Shown here: positions 1 to 10,802 of the stretch, in pieces
How the letters are laid out: each line of letters opens with the position of its first letter
Position numbering within the stretch: position 1 is the stretch's first letter
From: Oehlia diaphana
Taxonomy: Eukaryota; Glomeromycota; Glomeromycetes; Glomerales; Glomeraceae
Reading direction: 5' to 3'
Assembly: GCA_003833135.1 (NCBI GenBank)
Contig: QZLH01000283.1
Span: 28,075 to 92,074 of the forward strand
DNA: 64,000 nt
Notes under the pieces: model-generated
Told to the model about the DNA's origin: nothing
Seen by the model: only the letters and a program-made list of their open reading frames with translations
Database searches by the model: none
Position numbers and translations under genes: made by a program

Positions 1-882
1 TCTTACATTTTTTTTATAAAAAAAAAATTTTTGTTTAAACTTACTTTTTATAATTATTGATATATAAATAAATATAATGATTATAACCTATGAACCACAA
101 TGATTTATCATGAAAAGCACAGGAAACCTGATAATAGGTGCCTACATCAACTAAAATATAATGATTTGACTAATATTAGTATATTTGTTTTCTTTTTTTA
201 TAACGAATATAATTAATTTATATTTTCTTACTTATTGCCCAGGAGTATACGTTATTATAATAATAATTACCTACAAATAAATTGTAATTATCTGTAGTAA
301 AAACCTTATTATAATCGCAAATGGAAATATTGCTATGCATATAGCTTCCATAAATCCGCTCCCTTTTTAAGAAACAAACATTTGATATTTTGTTACGATT
401 ATTTATAATAAAACATAATTATAATAAAATATTTTACCATGAATCAATGTTACTTCTAATATATACGTCTTCATTACTAATGGAAATAATAACTGATCCA
501 TCTGGTCCCACAGAAAAATCATGGATAGGTTCATAACTACTTGCCTTGTTAATAAATTTTCTTTCAATTGCATCCCAATGATAAAGCTAGTATCAAAAAA
601 ATATACAAAGAGTATATAAATAAATATATATATTACGTTTAAATTAAGACTCAGTATTCGTATGGCCTAACGCATTACCTCATAATCTTCAGTTAAGATC
701 CACATGTCATCTCCTTGACCAACATCAATTTTCACTATTCCAGTAGTATCAGGAAACGGAAAAGTTTCCGCTTTATTAAAGCTATTAACATCGTGATAAA
801 ACGAGTAAATATTCAAAATAATAAATGCTCCGATAAAAATAAAACGCAAATTTTTTATAAAAAATAATTGATAAAGAGCCAT
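1..882 (-). CDS. Membrane-anchored beta-propeller-like protein, copy A (3' end outside window)
   Basis: Function unknown. Four of five exons are visible on the minus strand: 679-882, 438-586, 232-362 and 45-150; the last lies left of the window. All boundaries are GT..AG and phases match copy C exactly. Exon 1 starts MALYQLFFIKN and has one hydrophobic segment (about residues 12-28, LRFIFIGAFIILNIYSFY), suggesting a type II anchor. Downstream are short repeats of the form W-I-L, D-F-S-V-G-x-D-G-S-V, I-S-I-C-D and L-F-V-G, which alternate small strands as in tectonin/beta-propeller blades; that fold is inference. No stop or frameshift appears in the visible exons. It lies in a head-to-tail array with copies B and C, whose upstream block it shares. 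Confidence 0.6.
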
Positions 883-982
883 TTCAATTCAATAAAATTT
901 TTTTCTAAAGTAAAAAAAATGATAAAATTGCGTTCATACTTTTATATGTTCAGTTAAGGATTATGTAACACGAATACCAATT

Positions 983-1008
983 GTAGTTTGTTTACGGTCA
1001 GGAGGACG
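983..1008 (-). promoter_or_regulatory. Conserved upstream block of copy A
   Basis: About 100 bp upstream of the copy A start codon lies GTAGTTTGTTTACGGTCAGG on the plus strand. Nearly the same block sits at the same distance from copies B and C, although surrounding spacer has diverged. Read toward the gene it contains GTAAACAAAC, which fits a forkhead-type RTAAAYA core. A role as a promoter element is inferred from position and conservation only. Confidence 0.4.
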
Positions 1009-1149
1009 TTTAAAACAAAGTTTTGATTACTTCAATACAAGATTTTATCCTAATTAGAATACTCTGTGTGATTCTATTATTGCAATAATAATAATTTTTT
1101 TTTTTTTTTTTTTGTAATAAATAACATAGTAATGGTGGTAATAATAATA

Positions 1150-1290
1150 AAAATAATGATTTTTACTTCAAATCACCGAGGGTGATCATCACCGTTGGCC
1201 GGAATTATCAATTTTTACCGGCACTATATTTTTTAATGCTGGTCGATCATCATAATTTCAGTCACCGGTGATGGTGATAGTTAGAAAAAT
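1150..1290. repeat. Inverted-repeat insertion between copies A and B
   Basis: This segment holds GGTGATCATCACCG near its left end and CGGTGATGGTGATAG near its right end, an imperfect inverted pair, and is richer in GC than its surroundings. The equivalent spacer between copies B and C (about 2580-2650) runs through without it, so it looks like a small insertion. No target duplication could be defined. Confidence 0.35.
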
Positions 1291-1314
1291 TCAATAATAA
1301 TAAGAGCTTTCAAA

Positions 1315-2398
1315 CTAATTTTTACTTAAAAAAATTGTCTTTATCAATATAAAAAATGTCACCATTATTAATTAATAGATGCAGTTCTAACATTATTGTT
1401 GATCTACCATTAATATATTCCATAAGATATAGTCATAATCGATTCCAATCGCATGTTGTTCAGAGAGCGCTTTAATTTGTTTAAATTAAACTTCTGATCG
1501 AATAATTCTAAGGAAAATTTTGTAAATATATTTTCTTACATTTTTTTATAAAAAAAAAATTTTTATTAAAACTTACTTTTTATAATTATTGATATATAAA
1601 TAAATATAATAATTATAACTTATGAACCACAATGATTTATCATGAAAAGCACAGGAAATCTGATAAATGTGTAAAATGAATTTGGTTAAAATACAATGAT
1701 TTGGCTAATATTAGTTATTTGTTTCTTTTTTAATAACGAAATATAATTAATCTATAATTTTCTTACGTGTTTCCTAGGAGTATGTATTATCATTATTATT
1801 ATAATTACCTACTACAAGTAATGTTCTATGATCTGTAGTAAAAATCTTATTATAATCGCAAATGGAAATATTTCTATGATCATAATCAGTTCTCTGAATT
1901 TCCTCCCTTTTTAAGAAACAAACATTGGATATTTTATTTACGAACATTTATAATAAAACAAGTTTATAATAAAAAATTTTACCATGAATAAATGTTACTT
2001 CTAATATGTACATTCTTATAAAATCAGTCAATAATAACTGCTGTCCCATCTTGTCCCGGTTTATAATACTTTGCCTTACGAATAAATTCTCTTTCAATTG
2101 CATCCCAATGATAAAGCTAGTATCAAAAAAAATATATACAGTAAATATAAATAAATATATATAAAGATTACGTTCAGTGGCTTAAGTGCATTACTTCATA
2201 ATTTTCAGTTAAAATCCAAAGGTCCTCCCTCTCCTTGACCAACATCAATTTTCATTATTCCAGTAGTATCAGGAAACAGAAAGTTTTGCGTTTTATTAAA
2301 GCTATTAACATCGCATCGTAAATATTCAAAATAATAATAAATGCTACAATAAAAATAAAACGCAAATTTTTTATAAAAAATAATTGATAAATAGCCAT
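1315..2398 (-). pseudogene. Copy B of the membrane-anchored propeller-like family, disrupted
   Basis: The same five-exon layout as copy C is recognisable, starting ATG at 2398 and ending near 1315. Exon 1 has lost about 7 bases just after the hydrophobic segment and gained about 4 bases near the G-Q-G-E motif, so the frame between them runs into a stop. The last exon carries an in-frame TAA right after its I-I-R-S-E-V start and a deletion removing most of the T-W-T-W-I-R motif seen in copies C and D. The upstream block survives at about 2492-2517. It is best read as a recently inactivated tandem duplicate. Confidence 0.75.
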
Positions 2399-2490
2399 TT
2401 TAATTCAATAAATTTTTCTTAAAGTAAAAAATAATAAAAATTGCGTTCGTAAGTTTTATATGTTCAGTAAAGGGATGTATGTAGCACGAA

Positions 2491-2518
2491 TGTAGTTTGT
2501 TTACGATCAGGAGGCCGT
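2491..2518 (-). promoter_or_regulatory. Conserved upstream block of copy B
   Basis: TGTAGTTTGTTTACGATCAG lies about 93 bp upstream of the copy B start, matching the blocks of copies A and C. It has persisted although the gene downstream is broken, consistent with recent inactivation. Confidence 0.35.
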
Positions 2519-2648
2519 CTTTTGACTACTCTTTATCCTGCTCTGAGTATGATCTTTTCGATATTCTAGCAATTTTTTTTTTTTTTGTTTTTTGTAATAA
2601 TATAATAATGACATAGTAGTAAAAATAATAATAACCAAAATTTTCAAA

Positions 2649-3805
2649 CTAATTTTTACTTATTTTATAAATAAAATTGTCATTATCAATGTAAAAAATA
2701 TCACCATTATAATTAATAGATGCAGTTCTAACATTATTCCTGATCCAAGTCCAAGTACCATTTATATATTCCCATAAAATATAATCATAATCAATTCCAA
2801 TCGCATGTTGTTCAGAGAGTGCTTTAATTTGTTTAAATGGAACTTCTGATCGAATAATCCTATAAAAAATTTATTAGGTTAAAATATTAAAATGTTAATT
2901 TTTTTTTTCCTTACATTTTCAGTTTTTAATAAAAAGGAAAATTTTTGTAAAACTTACTTTCTATACTTATTGACATATAAATAAATATAATGACCATAAC
3001 CTATGAACCATAATGATTTATCATGAAAAGCACAGGAAATCTGATAATAGTCGTTACGATCAACTAAATTATAACGATTTTAACTAATATTAGTATATTT
3101 CTTTTCTTTCTTTACAACGAATATAGTTAATTTATAATTTTCTTACGTTCGTCCCAGAAATATATATCTTTATAATAACCACCTACAAATAACATGTAAT
3201 TATTTGTAGTAAAAATCTTATTGAGATCACAAATGGAAATATTTCTATTATCATAATGTCCATAAATTATATTCCTATCAACAAACATTTAACATTTTAG
3301 TTATGATAATTTATAACAAAACAAAATTATAATAAAATATTTTACCATGAATCGATATAACTTCGAATATTTATATCATGATAATAATCAGAAATAATAA
3401 CTGTTCCATCTGATCCTACAGAAAAATCATAAATGGGTTCATAATCCTTTGCTTTACGAATAAATTTTCTCTTAATTGCATTCCAATGATAAAGCTAATA
3501 TCAAAATAAAGTGTATATATATATAAATATATAATTTAAAGATTACGTTTATATTTAAGACTTAATACTTTCATATGACTTAAGTGCATTACTTTATAAT
3601 TTTCAGTTAAAATCCAAAAGTCCTCTCCTTGACCAACATCAATTTTCATTATTCCAGTATTATTAGGAAACGGCAAGTTCACCTCTTTATTAAAGCTATT
3701 AACATCTTGATAAAACGAGCAAATATTCAAAATAATAAAAATAATAATAAACGCTACAATAAAAATAAAACGCAACTTTTTCGTTAAAAATAGGTGAAAA
3801 GTCAT
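2649..3805 (-). CDS. Membrane-anchored beta-propeller-like protein, copy C (intact)
   Basis: Function unknown. Five exons on the minus strand, 3593-3805, 3346-3494, 3147-3274, 2958-3063 and 2649-2859, join to 807 nt encoding 268 aa with every phase consistent. Donors are GTAAT or GTAAG/GTAAA and acceptors AG. Residues about 10-32 are hydrophobic (RFIFIVAFIIIFIILNI) after a short basic N terminus, so a signal anchor is likely. The rest contains repeated short strands: VGQGEDFWILTE, DFSVGSDGTVII, ISICD with IFTTNNYMLFVGG, and a last exon with GTWTWIRNNV and SINYNGDIFYID. The W-x-x-L, G-x-W-x-x-I and DG patterns resemble tectonin-type propeller blades, which is inference. ATG 3805 is the only start ahead of the anchor. 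It is the reference copy for judging A, B and D. Confidence 0.75.
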
Positions 3806-3906
3806 TTCAATTTCAATAATTTATATACATATATATTTTTTTAAATAAAATTGCGTTTCATACTTTTATATATTCAGTAAAGGATATATGTAACACTAAT
3901 ACCAAT

Positions 3907-3933
3907 TGTAGTTTGTTTACGATCAGGAGGACG
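3907..3933 (-). promoter_or_regulatory. Conserved upstream block of copy C
   Basis: GTAGTTTGTTTACGATCAGG lies about 103 bp upstream of the copy C start and is followed by GAGGACGTTTAAAAC as in copy A. Conservation exceeds that of adjacent spacer. The forkhead-like GTAAACAAAC core is on the coding strand of the gene. Confidence 0.4.
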
Positions 3934-4044
3934 TTTAAAACAGGACTGCTTCAATACAAGATTTTTATCTCAATTAGAAAGCTCTGCGATGATCTTTTCA
4001 ATTTGTAACTATTTATTTTTTTAAAAAAACAAAAAAAAAAAAAT

Positions 4045-5030
4045 GTAGGTTATGGAGATGACTATTGGATTTTAAAAGAAAATAATGAGGTAATAATCGG
4101 TACATAATTTTTTTCTTGTATTTTTAAGTGATATAATTAATTAAATTCAGATTGTATCGACTTACGCATGACTTAATTTTTTAAATAGCTTTATCATAAG
4201 AGTATGATGCTACAAAAATTTGTTTATAAGAGAAGTGATGTTTTAGATTTTGCCGTCGGATTAGATGGAACCGTTGCTTACATTGATATAAATAATGAAG
4301 TATATGTTAGAAGAATGAATGCTGATTGGTGGTAAAATATTCCGTCAATAATTAACTACCGGTTATAACTATAAAAGTTTATATTTATACTGTAGGTATA
4401 AAATAGCTGACGGAAGTTATGCTCATCAAACAATTTCTATTTGTGATTACAAGACAATATTTACAACAAATGATAATTTTGATTTCATCAAAGGTGTTTA
4501 TGATTAATAAAATAGATGACAAGCTCGACATGTACAATTGGGAATATGGTAAATTATTAAAAATAATATATACAGTATATATATACTTAATATTGTATAG
4601 CATTAATTTTTATTTTATAAATTTTAGTTGATTATTATTATACTTATTATCAAGTTAGTTGTGCTTTTTGGGATCATTCAATATGGATTAAAGGTAGTGA
4701 AGAATATGCTTATCTTTACATAGATAATTATACACAGTAAGTCATAAATTTATTTATTATTAGGTATTATATTTTTTTTTAATTTTTTTATTAATCTTCA
4801 CAAAATTTCCTAATAGTATCCCTAGAACAGAAGTTGAATTAAAACAAATTAAAGCGCCCTCTGAACAATATGCAATTAGAGTTGATTATTCTAACAATTT
4901 ATGGGAACTTACTATGGGTACTTGGACTTGGATCAGAAATAATGTTAAAAGTGCGAGCATTAATTATAATGGAAACATTTTTTATATCGATAATACTAAC
5001 AATTTTGTTTATAAATTAAGCAAAAATTAA
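4045..5030 (+). pseudogene. Copy D body of the propeller-like family, inverted
   Basis: On the plus strand, opposite to copies A-C, lie the rest of exon 1 (4045-4089, VGYGDDYWILKENNE) and recognisable exons 2 to 5, ending at TAA 5028-5030 after NNFVYKLSKN. Splice sites and phases match copy C, for example TG|GTAAAA closing exon 2 and CTGTAG|G opening exon 3. Exon 3 carries an in-frame TAA TAA at about 4505-4510 where copy C reads through, so a frameshift is also present. There is no start codon here: the N-terminal half of exon 1 is on the other strand at 5099-5266. The body appears to have been flipped in place. Confidence 0.7.
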
Positions 5031-5098
5031 TTTAGAGTTTTAGTTTTTATTATTTTTTATATTATTATTGTATATATATTATATATTTATTTATCATA

Positions 5099-5266
5099 TA
5101 CATCAATCTTTTTTTGATTCCCAGGCAATGAAATTACTTCAATTTTACTAATTCGTTTATTAAAATTATTAATATCATTAAAAAGTGAGTAAATAATTAA
5201 TATCGATATAATAATTGTTCCGTTAAAGCGTAAAAGTTTGTTTAAAGATATTTGATAGAAAACCAT
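5099..5266 (-). pseudogene. Copy D detached first exon (anchor segment)
   Basis: On the minus strand from ATG 5266 this reads MVFYQISLNKLLRFNGTIII and continues through a hydrophobic anchor to ...LPGNQKKIDV, the equivalent of the first 50 or so residues of copies A and C (...TGIMKIDVGQG). It stops matching exactly where the plus-strand body begins (VGYGDD). Both junctions share ATGTA. It is therefore the severed 5' half of copy D rather than a gene of its own; after the break the frame meets TAA within a few codons. Confidence 0.65.
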
Positions 5267-6350
5267 AATTTTAATTATCGTTATTGAATTTTAAACTAAT
5301 ATACTATGATTTTACAATCAAAGAATGTGAGATACCGTGAAAAGTTATGTAATTCATGATTTTTCATTTTATAAATTGATTTTTAGCCACATATCATTGA
5401 TTTGGGAACACGACATGTAAAATATGTTTCGCAAAAAGCACACTCAGTATGATCACCAATGCCAAGTCTTAATTCGACAAATTGGCTCATATTTCATATT
5501 TCGGCAGATTACAAATTACCTTATCTCAGTAGCATTCAGCTTAATAAAAAATCGTTCCTGATATAAAATCGTGATTTTAATTATGACTAGAGTCATAATT
5601 ATTTGAATGTGTTCAAACGAGTAAACTTAAATTTCTAATACGCTACATACGCTACAAATGGCACTCAATTAATTTGAATCGAAAGCTTTTAAGTTGAGTC
5701 AAACATCATAGTAGCTTATCATCAATTTCCATTGTTTGAAATACTAAATACAACTTTTTAAATTTTAATGGATAAATCTTAACCTTACAATTATACAATT
5801 CCGGAGTTTTCAGGATATCTCCGAATTGAGTCACATGACTGGAATTCTGAAATCCGCTGCACGTTCTAAAATTATCAGCTTATTTGGCACAGGAATTATA
5901 TCCAAAATTATTTACTCCACGTAAAATCATATAATTTGTCATTTTATTCTGGGGTCGAAATTTTTGTGGTGAAAGAACCTCGTCGGTCACATGGGGATGA
6001 TTTTTTTGGACGATACTGGGGTTAATCAGAATTAATGCGCAGGAATTTTAATTTTGGGACTTTCATTTGAAAAAAAAAAGAATCGGAATCGATTTATTGG
6101 GCCTTATTAAAATTAATTGCTTACATAATATATAATTAGTTACAATTTACAAGCAAATCAGGAGAGTTATATTAGTAGAAAAGCTTAACTAGTAGTAATT
6201 ACCAAATACGAAATTAACATGTTTGAAATGAAAATAGATGTAACCAAACCCACGAATAAAATTAAACAGAAAACGGCTAATAAGAAAAAGGGTATCCTCG
6301 AAATTATCGTTTTCTTTTAAAAAAAAAAATCTTTCTTCTAAACCATAAAA
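5267..6350. other. Intergenic spacer
   Basis: No coding frame, RNA gene or repeat could be supported here. The stretch around 5940-6060 is a little richer in GC, but nothing recognisable is encoded. Confidence 0.5.
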
Positions 6351-7699
6351 TCATCGCATACTTTGTTTCCCTTTACTACTATTATTATTACTCTTTGGAG
6401 GTCTACCCCTATTCCTTTTATTATCATCACTATTAACAACATTAATAATAGTACTTTTGTTAGAGTTAGAGTTTGTATGAACACACTTCTGTCTAGTGAG
6501 ATACATCGATCTTCTAGAAGTATGAATTCTTTTGAATGCATTTATAATATCGTCATCTTCATTTGTTGAGGATGGTATATTATTATTCCTGAATAATTTT
6601 TTAACTTTGATAAGATGTTCGTTTACGAATATAGGTCTCGTATTCTTCCAAGTATAAATACCATCTTTAAGAATGTTGGATTTTGTTGTACTAATATAAG
6701 TTCGAACAAGGTTCTATTTTGAATAAATAAAGATATTTAATAAATTAATTCTTTAAATTAGTCATTGTAAATTAAATTATTACCATGACTTTCTCTAAAT
6801 GAGAATCATCATCCGAGGAATAAATAGCAGAAGAATCTGTTAGAACAGAAGATGAATCAGATGTATCACTATAATAAATTTCTGAAGAACTGGTTGATTT
6901 TCCTATAATACGATTAGTTCCAACATTGGAAGCATTTTTTTGCGAAGATCTGCGACCAGACTTAGTAGGGGCCACCTCATCAATAATAGTAACGTAATTA
7001 TTAGAAAATTTGCGAGGACGACCTCTTTGTCTCTTAAAAGAAATTTTAGAAGTCGGTATTGTCGCTGAATTTGTCGTTGTTGTCATTGATGATGTAACAT
7101 CAGAGCGATCATCTTGTGAAGTCAATGAAAAATCCGATTGAGATCCTATTACAATCAAAGATTTACTGTTAATTTGAATATCCGCTGACATAATATCTGC
7201 AGTTAATATATAGGATGACATACTATGAGTAACAAGGAGAGATTCTGTAAATGATTCTGTAAGAAGGGGAGATGTCTTTGCCGTTGTTATTGTCGTTGGA
7301 GTGCTCGATTGTTGACTAGTAGAAGAAGTACCAGCAGCAATAACTTCTTCTAATTCGTCATAATCAGTATTTAATATGCCTTGTATGAAATTATTTAGTG
7401 ATCCAATGTTTACTTCGTGACGTATATTATCAAATCTCACAAGAGACCCTAGGAATCTATCAGCATTATCACGAACATCTAAAATGTTAAATGAAACGAT
7501 TAATATGACTAATAAAAGTATATGTATGAGTAATATATTGCCTTTTTTTTAAAAAAAAAAAGAAAAAAAGAAGAAAGAAGGAAAGAAGGAAAGAAAGAAA
7601 AAAATTAAAATTTTTACCTCGTACTGCGGTTATTAACTCTGAAAATGCATTTGTGTCATCTTTAACAGATCTGTTAGTGTTATTTTCTACGTTAGACAT
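6351..7699 (-). CDS. AT-hook DNA-binding protein
   Basis: Probable minor-groove DNA-binding nuclear protein. Three exons on the minus strand, 7618-7699, 6784-7478 and 6351-6713, give 1140 nt and 379 aa. Exon 1 ends CGAG|GTAAAA and exon 2 starts TTTTAG|ATGTTCG; exon 2 ends GTCATG|GTAATA and exon 3 starts AATAG|AACCTTG. Two AT-hook cores are visible: KRQRGRPRK near the middle and KRNRGRPPK close to the C terminus. The N-terminal part (about residues 1-75) looks helical and may be a dimer or partner domain, but I do not recognise it. The middle is Ser/Thr-rich and probably disordered. Intron 1 contains a polypurine/polypyrimidine run. The AT-hook call is firm; target and role are unknown. Confidence 0.75.
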
Positions 7700-7739
7700 G
7701 GTATCTTTCCTTTTGTTTTACTAAAAAATATATATATAT

Positions 7740-8023
7740 ATTTATTTATTTAATGTAGTTCATTTTCGGGGAAAAACGAAATGTAAATTTGATAAAATAA
7801 AAAAAAAAAAAAAAAAAAAAATTATATAATTTTATATAAATATATATAATTATTTATGTATATTAATATATTTTTTTAAAAAAAATTAAAGTTTTTAATT
7901 ATTTATATATTCTGAAACATATTCGGTGATTTCATTGTTATTTTTTTTTTATTCAAAATTTGGCGTCTGATTTTTTTTTTTTTTCAAAAAAAAAAAAAAA
8001 AAAAAAAGGAACTTTTTTTATAA

Positions 8024-8098
<75 letters not shown>

Positions 8099-8128
8099 AA
8101 AAAAAAAAAAAAATAAAATTTTTTAAAT

Positions 8129-8159
<31 letters not shown>

Positions 8160-9555
8160 GGAACACAATAAAATAAATAAAACGTATATTTTTTATAATA
8201 TTGTACATATCAAAAAATATATATTTATTATACATATATGACCGACTATTTTTGTATTAGACCGAATTTATTCTAACAAAGTGTGAAATTACTACTTGTG
8301 TCGATATCGGTGATGATTGATCGTGTTTTATTATTAATATTAGATTGGCTGTTTTTAGGCAGGGATAAATGAAACAAATCTCCGTGAAAAATGCTCGCGC
8401 ATTTTTTTTTATTATATTATTACCTGGGTTAATAAAGAATATACATTTTTATGAAAATAAAGTTCTTTTTTTTTTTTCTTTTTTCTTTTTTTTTTTAAAA
8501 AAAAAAAAAAATTACTTTCTTCTTTTTCCCCCACATTTAAATGATATCTCGCTCATCCATTAAAAGAATATTCTAAAAAAAAAAAAAAAAAATCACCCCA
8601 TTAAACAAGATCTACATTGAAAGATGTAGAACGATTACATACAAATTATTTACTTGCACCTTTTTTTTTTTTGCAGTTTATATGTAAAATGCAACACACA
8701 TAAAAAAAAAATGCAATATCAAATTATTATTTCTTTTGCTATTTTAAAAGTACAATGACATCAATGTGTAACTTGTAATCTTTTATTACAGTAATTCGCG
8801 CGTTTGATTGTTATTAATTACGTATTCACGCATTTACACTTTATAAATAAATAATTTTTAAAACAAACATTATTTTTTTTTTTCAAAGAAAAATATTTTA
8901 ATTGTGTTACAAGGCAATTTATCGTTTAAAATGAAAGAAACCAATAAATTTAATTCCGTTTATGATATCATTTAAGGTAAACTCGATAGGTTACATTTTT
9001 AACCTAGGATTTACATCCACCTAAAAATTTTTTTTTTTTATTTTATTATTATTTTTTTTTTTATTTTTATTTTTATTACTTGATTAATTATCTATCAGTT
9101 ATATCAAACTTTATTATCAATAAAAACAATAATAACAATAATAACAATATTTAAGTCTCTGATATATATTTTTACTCTAATTTTTTTTTTTATTGTACGG
9201 AAAAAAATTGAAATCCGATATTATTGGAGCTTAATTACTTCCATTTTTTCTATTTCAACACCAATTTTCCCTAGAAAAAAAAAAACAATAACTTCAATAA
9301 AATCCATTGTCCGTTTTTTTTTTTTCCTTTTATCCTTATTTTTTTTCACACAATAAAAAAAAATTTTTATTTTGTACGATTTTTTCATTTTTCGTTTCGT
9401 CAAAGGGAAAAATTTTTTTGTACCCGACCTGACCAATAAAAATAAAAAATAAAAAAAATTTTTTATATATTTTTTTTTTTTCCACAAAAAAAAAAAAAAA
9501 AAAAAAAAAAAAACATTTTTAATTTTTTTTTTTTTTTTTTACTTACTTACTAGTT
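7740..9555. other. Spacer dominated by A and T homopolymers
   Basis: Between the divergent AT-hook and F-box genes. About 7800-8160 is nearly all A or T runs. Short frames here are driven by homopolymers and encode only Lys/Phe tracts. No gene, RNA or element is supported. Runs this long are prone to sequencing and assembly error. Confidence 0.6.
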
Positions 9556-10461
9556 ATGGTCTTGGACGCTATCTCGTTGTCCGAAGAAACTTTTATTGCG
9601 ATATTTGGTCATTTGACAAATCCCCAGTTATCAGTCGCATCAACTGTATGTAAAACTTGGTCAAAATACGCCCTTGCACTTCTTTATCGTCGGATTTGTA
9701 TAAATACATCTCCCGTTTGGTCACATTTTCTTCAATACAATTTATTTCAAAAACATTCTTCGAATTGTAAAGAATTATTATTATTTTCAATTATTATTTC
9801 TTCTTACGATAAATTAGTGTTACTTGAACATACAAATGATCTAAATCATATTGCTTTATTAAAATGTCATAATTTGGATGAAGATTTTCTTTCTGAATTA
9901 ACTAGAAAACATTCAAAAACTTTGGAAAAATTCACTTTATGGGGTCCTCGTACTTTTGAATCGGGACCTACCCCTCTTAATGATAAACTGTTGAACCCAT
10001 GTTTATCAAATTTATTAAATGTAAAACAACTTTCTATATGCGCCGCAAATATATCGGACCAATTCTTATTATTAATCGTTTCAACTTTATCGAATTCGAG
10101 TAATAATAATTTTTTATCTTCTTTGATTGAATTAGATTTAACTGAATGTTGGAAAATAACTGCTTTTGGTGTAGCTGAATTATTCTCTCCAAATCATTTA
10201 TCATCTTTAAGAAAACTTAAATTACAATATCATGAAGAAAATAATATAGATGTGGAATTTTTTGAACTTTTAGGAAATTCTTTTCCAAATCAAAATTATG
10301 ATTTTTTAGTCACGAAAAATTATTTAAAAAATAAAGTTTTAACAAAATTTGATAAAATTTGTAGTGATTTAGATACTTTAACAAATAAATATTCAAATGT
10401 TTTGGTGGAAAAACGTGATAATGTTTGGATGGATCATGAATTATTAGAAAGGTTTTTCTGA
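9556..10461 (+). CDS. F-box protein with leucine-rich-repeat-like C terminus
   Basis: Likely substrate receptor of an SCF (Skp1-cullin-F-box) ubiquitin ligase. A single uninterrupted frame of 301 aa. Residues about 8-50 form an F-box: LSEETFIAIFGHL, then LSVASTVCKTWSKYALALLY with the conserved V-C-K-x-W core. The remainder has irregular leucine-rich segments such as LTRKHSKTLEKFTLWG, LSNLLNVKQLSICAANISD and SLIELDLTECWKIT, as in LRR-type F-box proteins. ATG 9556 follows a long poly-T run and is the first ATG in frame. The C terminus loses the LRR pattern and the protein is shorter than many F-box/LRR proteins. The substrate cannot be told. Such genes form large expanded families in Glomeromycotina (background knowledge). 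Confidence 0.8.
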   Translation: MVLDAISLSEETFIAIFGHLTNPQLSVASTVCKTWSKYALALLYRRICINTSPVWSHFLQYNLFQKHSSNCKELLLFSIIISSYDKLVLLEHTNDLNHIALLKCHNLDEDFLSELTRKHSKTLEKFTLWGPRTFESGPTPLNDKLLNPCLSNLLNVKQLSICAANISDQFLLLIVSTLSNSSNNNFLSSLIELDLTECWKITAFGVAELFSPNHLSSLRKLKLQYHEENNIDVEFFELLGNSFPNQNYDFLVTKNYLKNKVLTKFDKICSDLDTLTNKYSNVLVEKRDNVWMDHELLERFF

Positions 10462-10709
10462 TGTGAGAGTATATTGTGAGCGAGAGCATAATAGATAATA
10501 AGCGAGAATAATATATCTGGAGAGCATAATATGATCGAGAATAGAATGATTGATTGACCATAGATTATTATAATATGTGAACATAGATTTATTAGCGATT
10601 CAGCATAGATTATTATAATTACTTGTGATTTGTGAGTGATTTGTGAATATAGTGGGTATTGCGATTAATTTATAATCGTTATAATCGTTATGGTTAAAAC
10701 TTTTATATA

Positions 10710-10757
<48 letters not shown>

Positions 10758-10763
10758 TTTGTT

Positions 10764-10802
<39 letters not shown>

